This document shows, piece by piece, positions 32,229-43,720 of a DNA stretch of 64,000 bases. The notes beneath the pieces were generated by a model that saw only the letters and a program-made list of their open reading frames with translations, was not told the origin of the DNA and searched no databases. The first letter of the stretch is position 1, and each line of letters starts with the position of its first letter. Position numbers and translations under genes: made by a program. Origin of the DNA: Podospora pseudocomata (taxonomy: Eukaryota; Ascomycota; Sordariomycetes; Sordariales; Podosporaceae). The stretch covers positions 1,550,001 through 1,614,000 of the forward strand of contig NC_085888.1 of the NCBI RefSeq assembly GCF_035222375.1. Reading direction: 5' to 3'.

Positions 32229-32946
32229 TTACTCGTCAGCAGCGTGCTTCTTCTTCTTCTTGGAGCCGCCGCCGGGCGCTACACCGGCGTCCTTGGACAG
32301 GTGGACAATGAGCTTGGTCCATGACTCCTCCTTGTCCCACTCGAAGCCCTTGAGGTATGGTTCATCGAGCTCGTCGTCAGCCTGGTGCAGGGGAGACGTG
32401 TTAGTTACGAGGATAAACGGCTAACTGATGGACAAAGGTCAACAACATACCCTCTTCTTGAATTGCTTGTGGATAGCGTCCAGAGCATCCTTGATGGTGA
32501 CACCCTTGAGGTTCCTCGCCGTTACTTCGAGTCCCAATGGGAAGTGCAGGTCAATCTTCTTGACTGGGGGGGTGGTGAGCAGCTTCTTCAGCATGTCCTT
32601 CTCCTCTATTGTGCTTGGAGAGGTGTTGATCTTCCTACGAGGCTGTTAGCTCCGAGGAAGCGGGGAAAGGAGGGGTTGATCAACAAAGATCATCAAGGAT
32701 CCAACACTTACCACCCCGTCTTTTGCGTCTCCTTTGCAATTTGAAGCTCAATGCCCTGGGCCTCTGCCATTGGTGTCAGCTAGGGGCTAGCAGAAACAAA
32801 AAAAAATTGGGAAACCTACCCAGGTCATTGATGTTCATCACACCAGCAGCGCTGGAGGATGCTCTCCTGTGCTTGGTCTCCTTGGGTGGGGAGGTGCCGA
32901 GGCCCTGGACGGCAGAGTCGACCTTGGTGAGTGGTTCGCCGGACAT
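32229..32946 (-). CDS. Conserved-looking unknown protein, four exons, 171 aa
   Basis: Complement of join 32229..32381, 32451..32634, 32712..32763 and 32820..32946. All three introns have standard ends (GTATGT, GTAAGT and GTAGGT donors; CACCAG, CGTAG and GGCAG acceptors; CTAAC or CTGAC branch sites), and the phases fit without a stop. The protein starts MSGEPLTKVDSAVQGLG. Its core (LHFPLGLEVTARNLKGV, TIKDALDAIHKQFKKR, ELDEPYLKGFEWDKEESW) resembles small fungal domain-of-unknown-function proteins in which a strand pair is followed by a DALDAI helix. It ends in a lysine run (KKKKK) before HAADE. No signal or membrane segment is seen. It is probably soluble and the function is unknown. A short CT/AG-rich promoter lies upstream. 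Confidence 0.82.
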
Positions 32947-34250
32947 GTTGGTGGTTTTGGTGTTGCTGATAAGCTAACTGGCTTGTTGGAGATGGTAGGG
33001 ACAAGATTGATGTTGTCCTTGTAGGTTGCTGATGATGGTTGTTTTGCAGGATGATGTCGATGAGGACAAAGAAAGAAGAGGGAGAGAGGAGGAGGAGGAG
33101 GAACGGGAGCAGGCTCAGGCGGGGAAATCAAGGGGTATATAGCTGTTCTGTGATCTGCTGCTGCTCGTATGGTGCCTGGCTCGACTGTTTCGTCAGACCG
33201 GGCGGGGTAATTGTCAGTCGAGTGATCACGTTGGCCAAATCACAGCATCGCGTGACGAGTACATCATCATGGAACGACACAGCAGGCTCACCCCAGCGCT
33301 GTCCGAACAAGGAAAGGTACCTGGCCCAAGCGTCTTGCAGCACGCTAACAGCCGTCAGCAGGGGTGGAGGTTCAAAGGAATCTGGGGAAAATCCGGGGTA
33401 GCAGGGCCAGAGACCCACTGCTGACATGCCCAGTTTCGACCTCACACTTGGAGATCAAAACACAAGAAACACAATCCAGCATTGAGAAGGCGCCTCGAAA
33501 GACATTGGGAGAAGTTGCACGGTTTTTGCAAGTGTCTGTTGTGATGATATCCCCTCCCAAACATTGGCTGTGGGGCTCGAGTGACATGGCCGTTAACAGC
33601 TCCCCCTCTTCGAGCCTTTCTGATGAGAAGCTCTTCGAAAGCTGCCCGGTCCCGTCCCACCCGACACAAAGCCAGCCGTGGTTCAGGTGGGGCGCAGCAA
33701 TGTGGGGCTGGCCTCCGCGGGGATGGCCTTCACCTCTGGTCATGGTTCATCCCAGCTGTCAGGGCATGTCACGAAAAAGACATCCAGATCCTCCGAGGGG
33801 CCACAGCATTGATGAAGCCTCGCTCATCGCCTCATCAGCAGCATCAAGCTCAGAGCTGGGAAGAGGGGGAAGCTGAAGCTCGGGAGGGGAGACATCAAAG
33901 GTCCTGTTTTACCCGATTGATCAGCCCTTGTGCCAATGCATCAACCCCTCAACTCAGGCACAGCACCGGTGGTTGTGCAACAGGAATGCCGTCGAAGAGC
34001 GGGGAAGCTCTCTCCCCCTCTTCGATATGCTTCAGTTCGTTGCAGTCTAAATGTGTCAGGAGGTCGGGCAGTCAAGCTGGCTCCACTGTTGACGTCGTGA
34101 GCTGGGATAAAGTTCCCAAGTGCATATGGCCCCCTGTTAGTGCATAAAACAGATCAAACGCCGGCCATTGATTGACCTCCGGGTGCAAGGTGGTCCGCTT
34201 TTGCTTCACAATTATCGATTCACTGACTATCTACGAGCCTGGGTACCTAC
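32947..34250. other. Intergenic
   Basis: About 1.3 kb between two genes on the - strand. Short overlapping frames only; no RNA gene or repeat recognised. Confidence 0.45.
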
Positions 34251-36456
34251 TCAAACATGCCCTACATCCTCTTTTCTGGGTATTACCGGCAACAGCAGAT
34301 AGTTCGCATACTGCTTCGAAATATGGACGTAATTTGTGCCTTGGAAGATATCCGGAGATCTGCCGCTTATTAGCAACCAGCTGTCATCAAGCCCTGCAAG
34401 AAAACAAAACATCCATACCTGTCCACAGCATCATTGTGTAAGAATATCCCAGACCCCTGGGTATCCCCCGACGCCACCTCCAAAGCCAAGCTCTCCCCTT
34501 CTTGAAGAACAACGCAAGTCGGCCACATCTCCACGTCAACAGCGTAGACCTCGCCTTGAATCACGGGGAGTACATCCCTGCTGGTGTAATCCCGATGCGG
34601 CAGCCACGGCTGATGCTTTGGGTGTTTCTCGTTGACCTTTCTCAGTGATACCCTGAGCCACCCCTTGGTCAAAGGCACAGGATCGCCCGCCGTGCCCGTG
34701 TAAAAGATCTCCTTGCCATCCTTGCCAATATGGCGAAGCGTCAGGAACAAGTCGATATCCGACGGCGTTGGTCCGCCCACATCAGGGGAGACAGAAACGT
34801 TGAGATGGGCGACAATGTGCCCTGTAATCTCCATCTCTTGCCCTGGACCCATGTCAGAAGGGACAGTCTTGAACGTCAGCCCCTGAGATTCATCAACCGT
34901 CCCCAAGGCCCGATATCCCAGCTTTTTTTGCCCCCCTTCGTGAACCCAGTTGTCCATTCTGGCCATGGCCATGTCCCCTGAAAGATAAAACCTCGCATAC
35001 TCCGTCCTCTCAATCGGCCACTCCTCCTCCTCTCTCCTCTCAAACGTGTCCCTCTCCCGCTGGGCATCATTAACGCCCGCATCCCCTCTCCGTATCACCA
35101 AATCAACCCTCGCCCTCCTCCCATCAGTCCAACCCCCTCCATCCTCCCCCTTGAGAAACGCATCCAAAAAGCTCCTCTGCACCTCCACCTCCTCATCATA
35201 ATAAAACGGCAGGTCATGCCTCCCGGTGATCATCCTCAAAAACTTCTTTTCGCTCCCCGCATGTAGATACCCCTGTATGTTCCCCCTCAAATGCAGCAAA
35301 ATCCCACCCCAGTTTCCCACGCTCAAAACTGGGACGGTAATATCCCCCATATCGTACTCCTTTTCCCGATAGTACCCCTCATCCCGGTACCTATTCTCTC
35401 GGTTATCAACTGTCTGATCCCTCCTCTCCCTCTCCAACTCCCCCTTTTCCTTCTCCCCATTTTCATCCACCGTCTTCCCCCCCCTTCTGTTCGCGAGTCC
35501 GTACTGGTTACCAACAACCTGCCTCTCCCACCACCACCTGACAAACCCATCACTGTATATCCCCCCGTGCCGGCACCGGTCACGGTAGTAATCGCTCATT
35601 CCCTCCCACGGGATAATGGCTGCTAGACCTGTCGGTTGGCGGGCAGCTACTCGCCATTGGGAGCCGGCGTAGTAAGACACGCCTAGCAAGCCTACCTTTC
35701 CCGTGGACCAGGGCTGGGACGAGGCCCAGGTTATCAGGGTGGCGAAGGCTTCCGAGGTGGAGCGGGACATTGTATCCAGAAAGCCGGGGGATTGCCCTGT
35801 TCCGAGCTCGTCCGCGCGGAGGAGGGCGTAGGAGTGGGCGGTCCAGAATGAGGGGTCGGGGGTTTCCTGGGGAAAGGAGGTTTGTGAATCAGGGGCTGGG
35901 ATCAAGGAAGGGCGGCAGGGGGGAGGGGGAATGGGAGAAGGCTTACCCAACAAGAGTGAACGGATTTGTGGGCTGGGTTGACTTCGGAGAAGGATTTGGG
36001 GTTGAACCTGTAGATAGTACGGGTGGTTGGCCGAGAATCATGCCTGGATGAACTTGGTCATGACCCGGACCGGGTTGTATCCCACCTCTGACGAAGCGAA
36101 ACAATACCAGGTGGTTTTTTCCCGATAGAGAATCACGATCAATATGACCATCGCTGGTGCGGGGCAACTCACTCGCTATAGGAAATATCCTTCCCGTATG
36201 GGCCGTAGGTTACCAATACCGGGACGGGGTTCGTGTCGGAGTCGTGAGGGCGGTAGATGTTGCACCGGATCAGTCCGGGGCCAGTGGCCAGGCCGGACAC
36301 GGGGACGGATACATTCTTGGAAAGGATGTAGGGGAAGGAGGTGCGGTCGTGGGTTGTGACGTCGGGGAGGGAGCTGTAATCGCGGTGTTGGGTGGCCGAA
36401 GTGGACTTGGCTTCGGTGCCGGAGTGGTTGTCTGGCTTGGGGGCTGTAAGGGTCAT
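34251..36456 (-). CDS. CocE/NonD-family alpha/beta hydrolase, 633 aa
   Basis: Complement of join 34251..34359, 34419..35866, 35947..36007 and 36173..36456. Three well-formed introns restore one frame. The N-terminal part has the family lead-in VPVLVTYGPYGKD...FNPKSFSEVNPAH and WTAHSYALLRADELGTGQS. Ser179 in GVSYYAGS is the expected nucleophile and GRHDLPFYYDEEVE carries the expected His region. The C-terminal half (ITGHIVAHLNVSV, DIDLFLTLRHIG, GWLRVSLR) is the jelly-roll domain of X-Pro dipeptidyl-peptidase-like esterases, ending GTNYVHISKQYANYLLLPV in the last exon. No signal peptide is seen. The substrate cannot be told; bacterial relatives cleave cocaine or acyl amides and esters. Confidence 0.92.
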
Positions 36457-37013
36457 GATGCTCAATACCTGTGTTTATGGTGTTCACAATAGGGAAGCGA
36501 GAAGAGCATCCTGGTGGACGTGGAAAAAGGCCACATGCAAGCTTGACGCCGGAATAGCACGTACCTGAGTCGCGAAGCTGCCCGGAGGTCCGTCGTCGCA
36601 CTACATGTGCATGACCCGTCCTTTGAAACCCCTTTCTGTCGTAGGTTTCACTCAGGTGCATGTGATAGGCGGCTTAGCAACCACACATGTAGAGGTTACA
36701 ACTCAAAAATGGCCTGTATAAACGCCACCTCGCACCTTGGGTATCAAGCAGACCAACCCTGACCCAGACTTGCGCACTGTCAAGCAACACCAATCTGTGG
36801 GACATGTATGCCTGAATTTGAACCGATATTGATTCCAAAATCAAAGTGCTAGCTATGCAAAGCTTTTTCTAAAAACAATCCCAGAAGCGCCGCTAAAATG
36901 CATCAAATCTTTGCCCGCCCAAAACGCCACAATGCTTGCCCCCCAAAGTCACATTCCATCATAGTGGTATCAAATGTCCATCACTCATAACTTCGTCATC
37001 CACTTCCCATCCC
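36457..37013. other. Intergenic
   Basis: Promoter side of the hydrolase gene and 3' side of the next gene. Nothing recognised. Confidence 0.5.
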
Positions 37014-37490
37014 TCAATACCCCTTGTCGTGCCCGCCAACACCATAATCCCTCTCAAGCCCGTGCCCTTCCCCCTCTTGCCACCACCCATCCTGCTCCCA
37101 CCTAGCATTACTATCCCTCCTCACAAAACCCTTCTCCCTCGACGGTGTAGACGGCACCATCCACCCCTGCCCACTACCACCCCGCCCCTCCCACTGATAT
37201 GAACTCCCCGGCCGGCTCATCACCATCGCCTTCCTCCTTTTGATCCTCCACTTCAATCCTCTTACGACAGCCTGCAACAGCACCCCGAGCACGATCAGGG
37301 CCTCCAATAACAAAAGAAAGAACCAGATGCCGTTTAGGAGGTGATCCTCATCTCCGGCGAGGGCGGCGTGGGGATTGAAGCGCTTTTGGAGGGATGCGAG
37401 GAGCGTGTGGTAGAGGTCGGTGAAAGAGGAGAGGAAGGTGGTGAGGAGCTGAGCGAGGGGGAGGGTGTTGGGGGGTGAGAGGTTGGGCAT
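37014..37490 (-). CDS. Small single-pass membrane protein, 158 aa
   Basis: ATG 37490 gives MPNLSPPNTLPLAQLL. A hydrophobic segment at residues about 54-73 (GIWFFLLLLEALIVLGVLL) is followed by a positively charged stop-transfer stretch (RGLKWRIKRRKA). That suggests a single membrane span with a cytosolic tail rich in Gly, Trp and charge (SYQWEGRGGSGQGW, GWWQEGEGHGLERDYG). The frame is clean and ends at 37014. It is not a family I recognise. Tail composition suggests disorder. Confidence 0.7.
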   Translation of the reverse strand: MPNLSPPNTLPLAQLLTTFLSSFTDLYHTLLASLQKRFNPHAALAGDEDHLLNGIWFFLLLLEALIVLGVLLQAVVRGLKWRIKRRKAMVMSRPGSSYQWEGRGGSGQGWMVPSTPSREKGFVRRDSNARWEQDGWWQEGEGHGLERDYGVGGHDKGY

Positions 37491-40181
37491 CGCGTGTCTG
37501 CTTTCGTCCTTGCTTTCAGGAAAAAAAACGATGTCTCTAAAAGGATGTTAGAGATTTGTTTGAAAATGGTCAAGTAAATACAGGGGGAGGGGGGTGAGAC
37601 ATACCTGGTTTTTGTCTATATAAAAGAAGTTGGGTTCTCGGGGAATTCCTCTTGTCCTAGCGCTTAGATACCTGAATGTCACCTTTGTTGCGGGGGCATG
37701 GTATGGCTGTGGTCTTGAATGATGTATTGTATGCAGCAACAGCGTCCGGGGCGGTGTGGTTGGTGTCGTCTTTTGAAAATCCTTTCAACTGCCGTAGATG
37801 GGACCAGATGGATACCGTCGTGTGTGTCCTTCTGCCCTTCTCCCGCTCCAAAAGAAAATGTGCAACTGTCCGACCAGCGGGTTCGCGTCTTCTCACATCC
37901 AGCCCAAAAGGAAAATGATAATGAGAGAGACAAACCCCTCGTGAAAGTAGCGCTCACGATGGTCAAAAGTGAGGTGACTGGCAAGAAAATTGGAGGGGTT
38001 GGCCCACCCAGGCCAGCTAATCCTGGACAAGCGCCAGATGCAGTGCTGAAGTGTGGTCTCTGGAGTGGTTCCAGTTGGACCCAGTTGTGGCCTACCAAGT
38101 GGGTATGCGGTGAAGCCTGAGTGGGGATTTCTTTTGCGCCTGTCACCGCTTTTTGGCCTGTGATTTGTAAGTTTGTTCTGTTATTATTGTTTTGCTGGAA
38201 AATCAAGAGGTGTTGTCCTGACGAGATGGGAGAGATCGTGAAGGGGGAAAAAGACACGTTGAAATATTGGCTTACCCGCCCAGGGTCCTGGTTGATGTGG
38301 GATGGCTGCTGTGCGCCCACACCACCACACCCCTAGAAAAAGGAAGGCAAGGTAAGCGGCTCCCGAGGATGGAATAGATGAAATATTCACCACACCCCCG
38401 CACTGGGATTTGTTTGGCAGCTGAGTTGAGGAGTTCAAGCCCAGGTGGGATGGTGGGCAGGACTGGCTCCCCGTCGGAGTGTGGCTGCTCACCTTGGCCC
38501 CCCACTGCCTGCCCCCAGTATGTCTGCATTCTGCATCATGGCGCAAGAGAACCTGCAGGAACTTCTCCTGCAAGATGGATGATTTTGAGATGCGCGTGAG
38601 CAGCTTTCAATATCGGGATTGAAGGTGAATGAGAATGCATTTCTTGGGTGACGAAATCCATTCCCGGCCCCCTCTTCGCTTGTAGATCTTGGCATTGGCG
38701 GGCTGCCCCGGTGGATCACAGGTAGCATGCGGTTATTTTTGTGTAAAATAACCGGCATCCACCATGTTCTGATGGAGCCGGGGTTGGATCACTTCTGGGT
38801 TCAATGTCAACGTCTGGTCTCCGGTCCCGTCAGTGTTCAGAGGCTCCGGTCTTTGTTTACTTTCGGCCGGCTGGTTCCCCGGCCGATTCAGGGCAAACGC
38901 CGAGCTGTCCGTCGCCGGGAACTCTGACTTCAGGGGTAAGGGGTACGCAGTGGTTCCTTTATCAACTTTTCCTTTCAAAGCACCTGCTACTCCCCGTGGT
39001 GATCCGCAGGCGTTGTCTTACAACTGAATGGTTGTCTGTGTGGGCTTCTAATCCAGAGTGTCAATGCATGCCTGCAGGGTAATCTCTGAAGTAATGATAT
39101 GTGACGTGGTTTCCGGTAAATATGGTAGTTCTGTGGCGTTGTCTACCGTCTACGACGTGCTGTGGTCTGTAGTTCAGCATGCAGTTCAGTCCCGGCCAGC
39201 TTTAAGATGCCGGGTATCGATATTCACCAGACGAACACACTGCAAGTATCAAAACTTGCACATTGAAGCATTCACCATATGTAGGTCCCCGGTTCTTGAT
39301 AATAACGCAACAGGCAAGACCACCACAGGAATATCTTAGAGTGTGGATAATCAATTTTCAACTTGATGACGACATAGGGCCTCAACAACGCCAGTTGCAG
39401 AGACTTCACCATCAATATCAATTGCCCCTTCCTTGCTAAAGGTGATGATTGTTGACATGGCCCGAGCGCCCCCTTTTGTTTATCCGCACTGTATCAACGA
39501 CTGCTTGTTCAGAGCGACTCTCATGTCCTCCACCACCTTGCCCTCGTTGACTTCTTCTCATCATCATCCTCGTTATCTCTTGATATTCCGAGTTTCTTCA
39601 GCTCCAGCTTCGTTACCAGGCTTCACTCATCATCAGGGAGCCGATGAGCTGCTTACTCGACTCCTATCATCCGAAGGGAACCTTCAATCTCCCCATCAAC
39701 CTAGAAGTCTCTCAGGATGTCCTGTGGCATCTCGCCAATTTTCACCGCCCAGAGTAGCCATCAAGGTGTGCTGCGCTCGTCACCGACCAGCCTGTCAGTC
39801 TTTCTCCCACAATCACTACTTCCATATCATCTCTGCCCTCGCACTTCTCTCTCTCTGCCCTCTCTGCCATTTCTTCTCCTCCCTGCCCTTTCTTTTTCCA
39901 CATCATTGCCTATCTTCTCATATTTCCCATCATCTATTACTACTACTGTCACTCTATCGACCACCAATATACTCTGCTCTATCAAATCCTCACATCTACT
40001 CGACTTCAAAGTCCTTCAGGTCGACTCAGTAGCCGCAAATCAACCCTCTTCTTCATCTTAGGTTACCAAGCAGTCGACGCACGCCCTCCAATATTTTCCT
40101 CACAGGTCGAACCTTCGAGTCGGATGTGCATCAGGCACCAGTTTGACGCGTTCTGGCGCGTTCTTACCCTGATGACGCACT
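37491..40181. other. No gene recognised; pyrimidine-rich towards the right
   Basis: The - strand frame at 37679-38320 (213 codons) lacks protein-like composition. From about 39.5 kb the + strand becomes strongly pyrimidine-rich, the start of the unusual 40-45.7 kb region. Confidence 0.4.
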
Positions 40182-40640
40182 TTGAAGCCTCAGGCGACTG
40201 ACTTCGATGCTGTTCTATGGTATCGTTCCTTCCACTCTTCCCCTTCGAGTCGCGCACAAACCACACACTGTCAATATTATTTCACACATTACCCCGCACT
40301 ATTCTCTTCTTCTACCTCTTCTGACCGTTGCCCTCAGCCTTCTCATCTTTTCCTGCTTTTACCTTTTGATTCCTCAACCTCACAACACTCGTCTTCTTTA
40401 CCTTCGTCTTCTTCATCTCTTCCACTTTCGTCTTTTTCCATCTTCCTCCTCAAGCTTATTCCACCAAGCCGATTTACTTATGATCGGGCTTCTTCCTCTT
40501 GTTCCTCTTTTACATCTACCTATTCTTCATTTTCCCCTTCTTCTTCTTCGTCTTCTTCTTTGTCCTCTTCTTTGTCTTCTTTTTCGTCTTCTTCTTCGTC
40601 TTCTTCACCAATCACCATTACCTACCTCTAGACATCTACT
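40182..40640. repeat. Pyrimidine tract with CTT/CTTCGT microsatellite
   Basis: The + strand is nearly all C and T. At about 40525-40607 it is built from TTC, CTT and CGTCTTC units, which give a false poly-Ser frame. No gene is supported here, but it may be an exon or promoter of the adjacent RNA host transcript. Confidence 0.5.
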
Positions 40641-40742
40641 CGAGTCCGACAGCGCATTTTGCCCACATCAGCCGTTGCGCTCTGGGTCACCTATTTGACT
40701 GGTACGTATTCCCCTCGTCATTTTCCCCCCATTCTCATCCAG

Positions 40743-40815
40743 GCTTCCATGATTATACCCAAGCTCGATTACTTGATTTCCAATGAGAATCAACGTGTTG
40801 TTGTTCTGACACTGC
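40743..40815 (+). ncRNA. Candidate box C/D snoRNA 1 (intronic)
   Basis: C-box-like ATGATTA at 40749-40755 and D box CTGA at 40806-40809, 50 bases apart, inside the intron 40702-40892. The terminal stem is weak and the C box has one mismatch, so this is the least certain of the intronic set. Confidence 0.4.
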
Positions 40816-40970
40816 CCTCATATCCTTCTCTTGTTTCTCTTGATCCACTTCAGATTCGCGGACATCGCTAACTATTGACATTCGATGACTAGATCAAGCC
40901 GGTCTACCATCTTCCTTCCAGCGGACTGGAGCCTCTTCTTGGTACGTCTTGACATCTCCCAAGCACACAA

Positions 40971-41053
40971 CCCACATGATGATCCTTCTTCCCATTTTTG
41001 ATTCCACTTATGAAAAAAAGAAAGAAGATACTCGACTCGTCGATCTGACAGGT
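40971..41053 (+). ncRNA. Candidate box C/D snoRNA 2 (intronic)
   Basis: C box ATGATGA at 40976-40982 and D box CTGA at 41045-41048, inside the intron 40942-41118. ACC before the C box and GGT after the D box can pair with a short offset. The spacing of 62 bases fits a guide snoRNA. Confidence 0.6.
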
Positions 41054-41297
41054 ATTTTTCCATTGACACTTATATTTTCCGGGATTCCTTGCGGTCGCTG
41101 ACTTCATGTGCATATCAGGTCCATCAAGGCATATGCCAGCTTGATCAATCCGACATGTTCTCGGCCCCAACCTCCTGTCGTCAACGGTGTTTCCAGGGCT
41201 TCACAGTTCAACTTCTTCTTTTTGCTGATTCTAGGCCACTGGTCATGTTCACAAGCGGTATGTACACTCTTCATTTGACACCTCATCCCCCTCCAAT

Positions 41298-41365
41298 GGC
41301 ACATGATGACAATGCTGTGGTTGAATTGCAATGAAAGCCACCTCTTGGCATTAATCTAATTTGCC
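41298..41365 (+). ncRNA. Candidate box C/D snoRNA 3 (intronic)
   Basis: C box ATGATGA at 41303-41309 and a variant D box CTAA at 41356-41359, inside the intron 41258-41436. GGCA before the C box pairs with TGCC after the D box (41298-41301 with 41362-41365). Confidence 0.55.
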
Positions 41366-41622
41366 TTTCCTCATTCCTTGCCTTTCACATCTCTGCATTT
41401 TTATGGTACAATGTGCTAACCATTTGTCTCTTCAAGGTCGTCAGTCTATTCACAGCCAAGAGCCCACCTCATCTTCGAACTGCCGCCGCAACCTAGACAC
41501 TGGTTTGATACCTCACCACGACATGCCCCTCGGCTCCTTCACTTGCCATCAACCTTCTTTCAATCAAGCCCGTTCGGCTGCTATTGGTATATTCATTCCC
41601 TCTATTCCACTTCTTCCCCAGC

Positions 41623-41704
41623 CCAATGGGTATGATGACACAACGAATTGATTCGACTCAAATATTGTTAAAAATGGGACCACAGAGCACAGATCTGATT
41701 TGGC
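41623..41704 (+). ncRNA. Candidate box C/D snoRNA 4 (intronic)
   Basis: C box ATGATGA at 41632-41638 and D box CTGA at 41695-41698, inside the intron 41587-41773. CCAA upstream can pair with TTGG downstream, with a few unpaired bases on the 5' side. Spacing is 56 bases. Confidence 0.65.
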
Positions 41705-42310
41705 CTTCACCATCCACATCAACCTTTCCTTCTGGAGTATTCTGTCCACATTACTGACATTGTTTCCGGTTAGCTGCAGAAACGACTAGGTCATCGACTT
41801 CCTACTCTTTTGCAATTGGTATGTCATCTCTTTCACTTCACCACGTTGCTTTTCATTTGCTGACTTGTCTGGTTTTGCACTATCAGGGTCACAATTTCAC
41901 AACATCTCCTCTTCAGCTTTGCAACACTCTCCCGTTGTCCTCTCGACACTCCTCCTCTGTTCGTCCTCATTCGTTTACCCAGCTTCGTTTATCCTCCTTC
42001 ATTCATCTTCCCCAAGGTTCAAGACCAGCTGCTTGTGCGGCCATGGCTTTTCGGCAGTTGACGCAGCTCTTGCTCAACGAGCTGTCTTTGCTGCCAAGCC
42101 CCTGAGCATTGTGCTTCCAACCACACAGTCTGCTCTTTGAGATCGCTGCCACCGACCCTTCCTTTCCCGTCCATCCTTCCTCGATCACACTTTGCCTGTC
42201 TTTTCTTCATCCCCTTCATGTTCCCACCCCTTTTCTCACCACCGGTAGCCAGCGTTGCCTCTCTTCCCCCATCCCCTTCCCAACCATCACCATCACCATC
42301 ACCACCCACC

Positions 42311-42383
42311 GGCCCAATGATGGCACAACAGGACCCCTGTCTTTGCTCTTGGCACGGCATTGACAGCCCTGTTTCTGAGGGCC
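42311..42383 (+). ncRNA. Candidate box C/D snoRNA 5
   Basis: C-box-like ATGATGG at 42317-42323 and D box CTGA at 42375-42378, closed by a perfect five-base terminal stem GGCCC/GGGCC (42311-42315 with 42379-42383). It is downstream of the last intron placed in the host transcript. Confidence 0.65.
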
Positions 42384-42575
42384 AAGGGGAAGCCAGGACG
42401 GTACACCCGACGCGTGGGCTTTTCCTTCCTGGCCGCAACTCGGGTTACTGTACCAGGTTTTCGGAGTTGTTTTCTTTGAGTAGGGGTGGCTGAGGACGTG
42501 GGTTCGTTGTCGGGCTCGCTTCGCCCCGCGTAGGTCATCCTCCTGGGTCCCTGGAGCCCACATTTCCATTTCTTT

Positions 42576-42649
42576 CTGCCCTCATGATGATGAGGTGGGC
42601 AAGCTCCTTTGCAGACGCGGGGGAGTACTGTTGCACGTGCTGAGGGCAG
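42576..42649 (+). ncRNA. Candidate box C/D snoRNA 6
   Basis: C box ATGATGA at 42584-42590 and D box CTGA at 42640-42643, with a six-base terminal stem CTGCCC/GGGCAG directly outside the boxes. This is a textbook 74-nt box C/D layout and the strongest single candidate. The bases before the D box (ACTGTTGCACGTG) are the expected guide. Confidence 0.82.
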
Positions 42650-43374
42650 ATTTTCACCCATCGTTCTGTAGCGCTTTGCCGGCGCGAGGAAACGGCTGTG
42701 TGCGTGGAAAGGCTTGTTGTGTTCTCATACTGAGACGCGATCAAGGAGCCTAACTGGGTGGCAATCAGGCACGCGCTCGGGGGAATCATCAGGTTCGTTC
42801 GCCGGAGCACTCTCTGGTTCGCTTGAGGGAGCGTTGAACTCGGAGATCATTTCGAAACTCGGTTATCCCTTGACCTTGCGAGCGCAGTACAGTGTGTATC
42901 AGACAGGTTGGAAGATCTTCACCCCGGATGGACTCTCGTCTGTTGGCTGATGGTCAATGGGTGGACAACACCATCAAGATCGCCACATGCATGGGTTTTT
43001 TGCGTCTCGGGCCTATCACTAGCGCGGAGGTTAAGACTGAGGACGAAATCGCTTGCTTGACGATGTCGGCTGGCTTTCCGAGGTCTGTCTCGCGCCTGTC
43101 AAGGTTTGTTGGGGGGTTTTTCTTTTTCTTCCCATTCTCCCTTTCCCCGAGAGTTGTTGGGGTGTTGCTTTTCTTTCTCTATTTCCCCGTTGTTGTTGCC
43201 AGTTGGGCTTGGTGTTTCTTTTTCTTTTTTGTCGGTTGTTGTTGGGGTGTTTCTTTTCATTCGGGCCCCTGTTTGCAGTTGGTGTTGTCGGTTAGGGTTT
43301 CACTCTATCTGCCCCTATTCAGTTGGTGTTGTCAGTCGGGGTGTTGTTGGGGGTGTTTCTTTACCTGCCCTCTG

Positions 43375-43433
43375 GCCCAATGATGACACGACATTTTGCT
43401 CTGCAAACGCAACAATCTGTCTATCCTGAGGGC
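43375..43433 (+). ncRNA. Candidate box C/D snoRNA 7
   Basis: C box ATGATGA at 43380-43386 and D box CTGA at 43426-43429, with terminal stem GCCC/GGGC. The 5' flank and C box (GGCCCAATGATG) are the same as in candidate 5, so the two may be paralogous. The expected guide lies in CAACAATCTGTCTAT. Confidence 0.75.
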
Positions 43434-43547
43434 TTCTCCTGGAGCAGAGGAGTCTTTCTTCTCAGTCTTCTGCATCTGGATTTGGCGATGGATGTTGCTG
43501 GGGTGGTTCCTTTTTTCCCCTGCTGTTTTTCAGTTTTTCTTTTCTCT

Positions 43548-43591
43548 GGTCGCTGATGAGAATGTCTGCCACTGACTAGACTTCTGAGACC
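43548..43591 (+). ncRNA. Short C/D-closed RNA unit 8
   Basis: C-like CTGATGA (43553-43559) and D box CTGA (43584-43587) with terminal stem GGTC/GACC. Only 24 bases lie between the boxes, and they fold as GTCT...AGAC. That is shorter than a normal guide snoRNA. Confidence 0.5.
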
Positions 43592-43720
43592 CTCTTTTAT
43601 TTCTACTTCTTTTGTTTTCTTTCCTCTCCTTTTCAGCCTTTTTCCTGTCTTTTCCAACCGTTTTTCTTGTCTTGTCTTTTCCTTTCACACACCTCCGGTT
43701 TTTGCCTTTCCCCTTGTTTG

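Larger units (their letters stand above)
40640..42140 (+). ncRNA. Host transcript with box C/D RNAs in its introns
   Basis: Five introns can be placed on the + strand: 40702-40892, 40942-41118 (or 41128), 41258-41436, 41587-41773 and 41819-41886. Donors are GTACGT, GTACGT, GTATGT, GTATAT and GTATGT, and most have CTAAC or CTGAC before the acceptor. Each of the first four (170-190 bp, long for this genome) contains one candidate box C/D RNA; the fifth (68 bp) has none. Exons are 45-150 bp. The exons 41129-41257, 41437-41586, 41774-41818 and 41887-42140 are all in phase 1 and together lack a stop until 42140, so a short Ser-rich protein is possible. The usual reading for such a layout is a non-coding or weakly coding snoRNA host gene. 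Confidence 0.6.

Noticed and set aside
37679-38320. 213-codon frame on the - strand
   Set aside because: Mixed low-complexity text, overlaps frames on the other strand, no recognisable motif.
39366-39447. TTGATGA and GTGATGA resembling C boxes
   Set aside because: No D box within about 100 bases downstream.
40168-40199. CTGATGA followed by CTGA, like the mini C/D units
   Set aside because: No complementary bases outside the boxes and no inner hairpin; it lies in an ordinary part of the tract.
40182-40631. Ser-rich frame of 149 codons
   Set aside because: Product of the TTC/TCT microsatellite; other frames of the same tract give Leu- or Phe-rich text of similar length.
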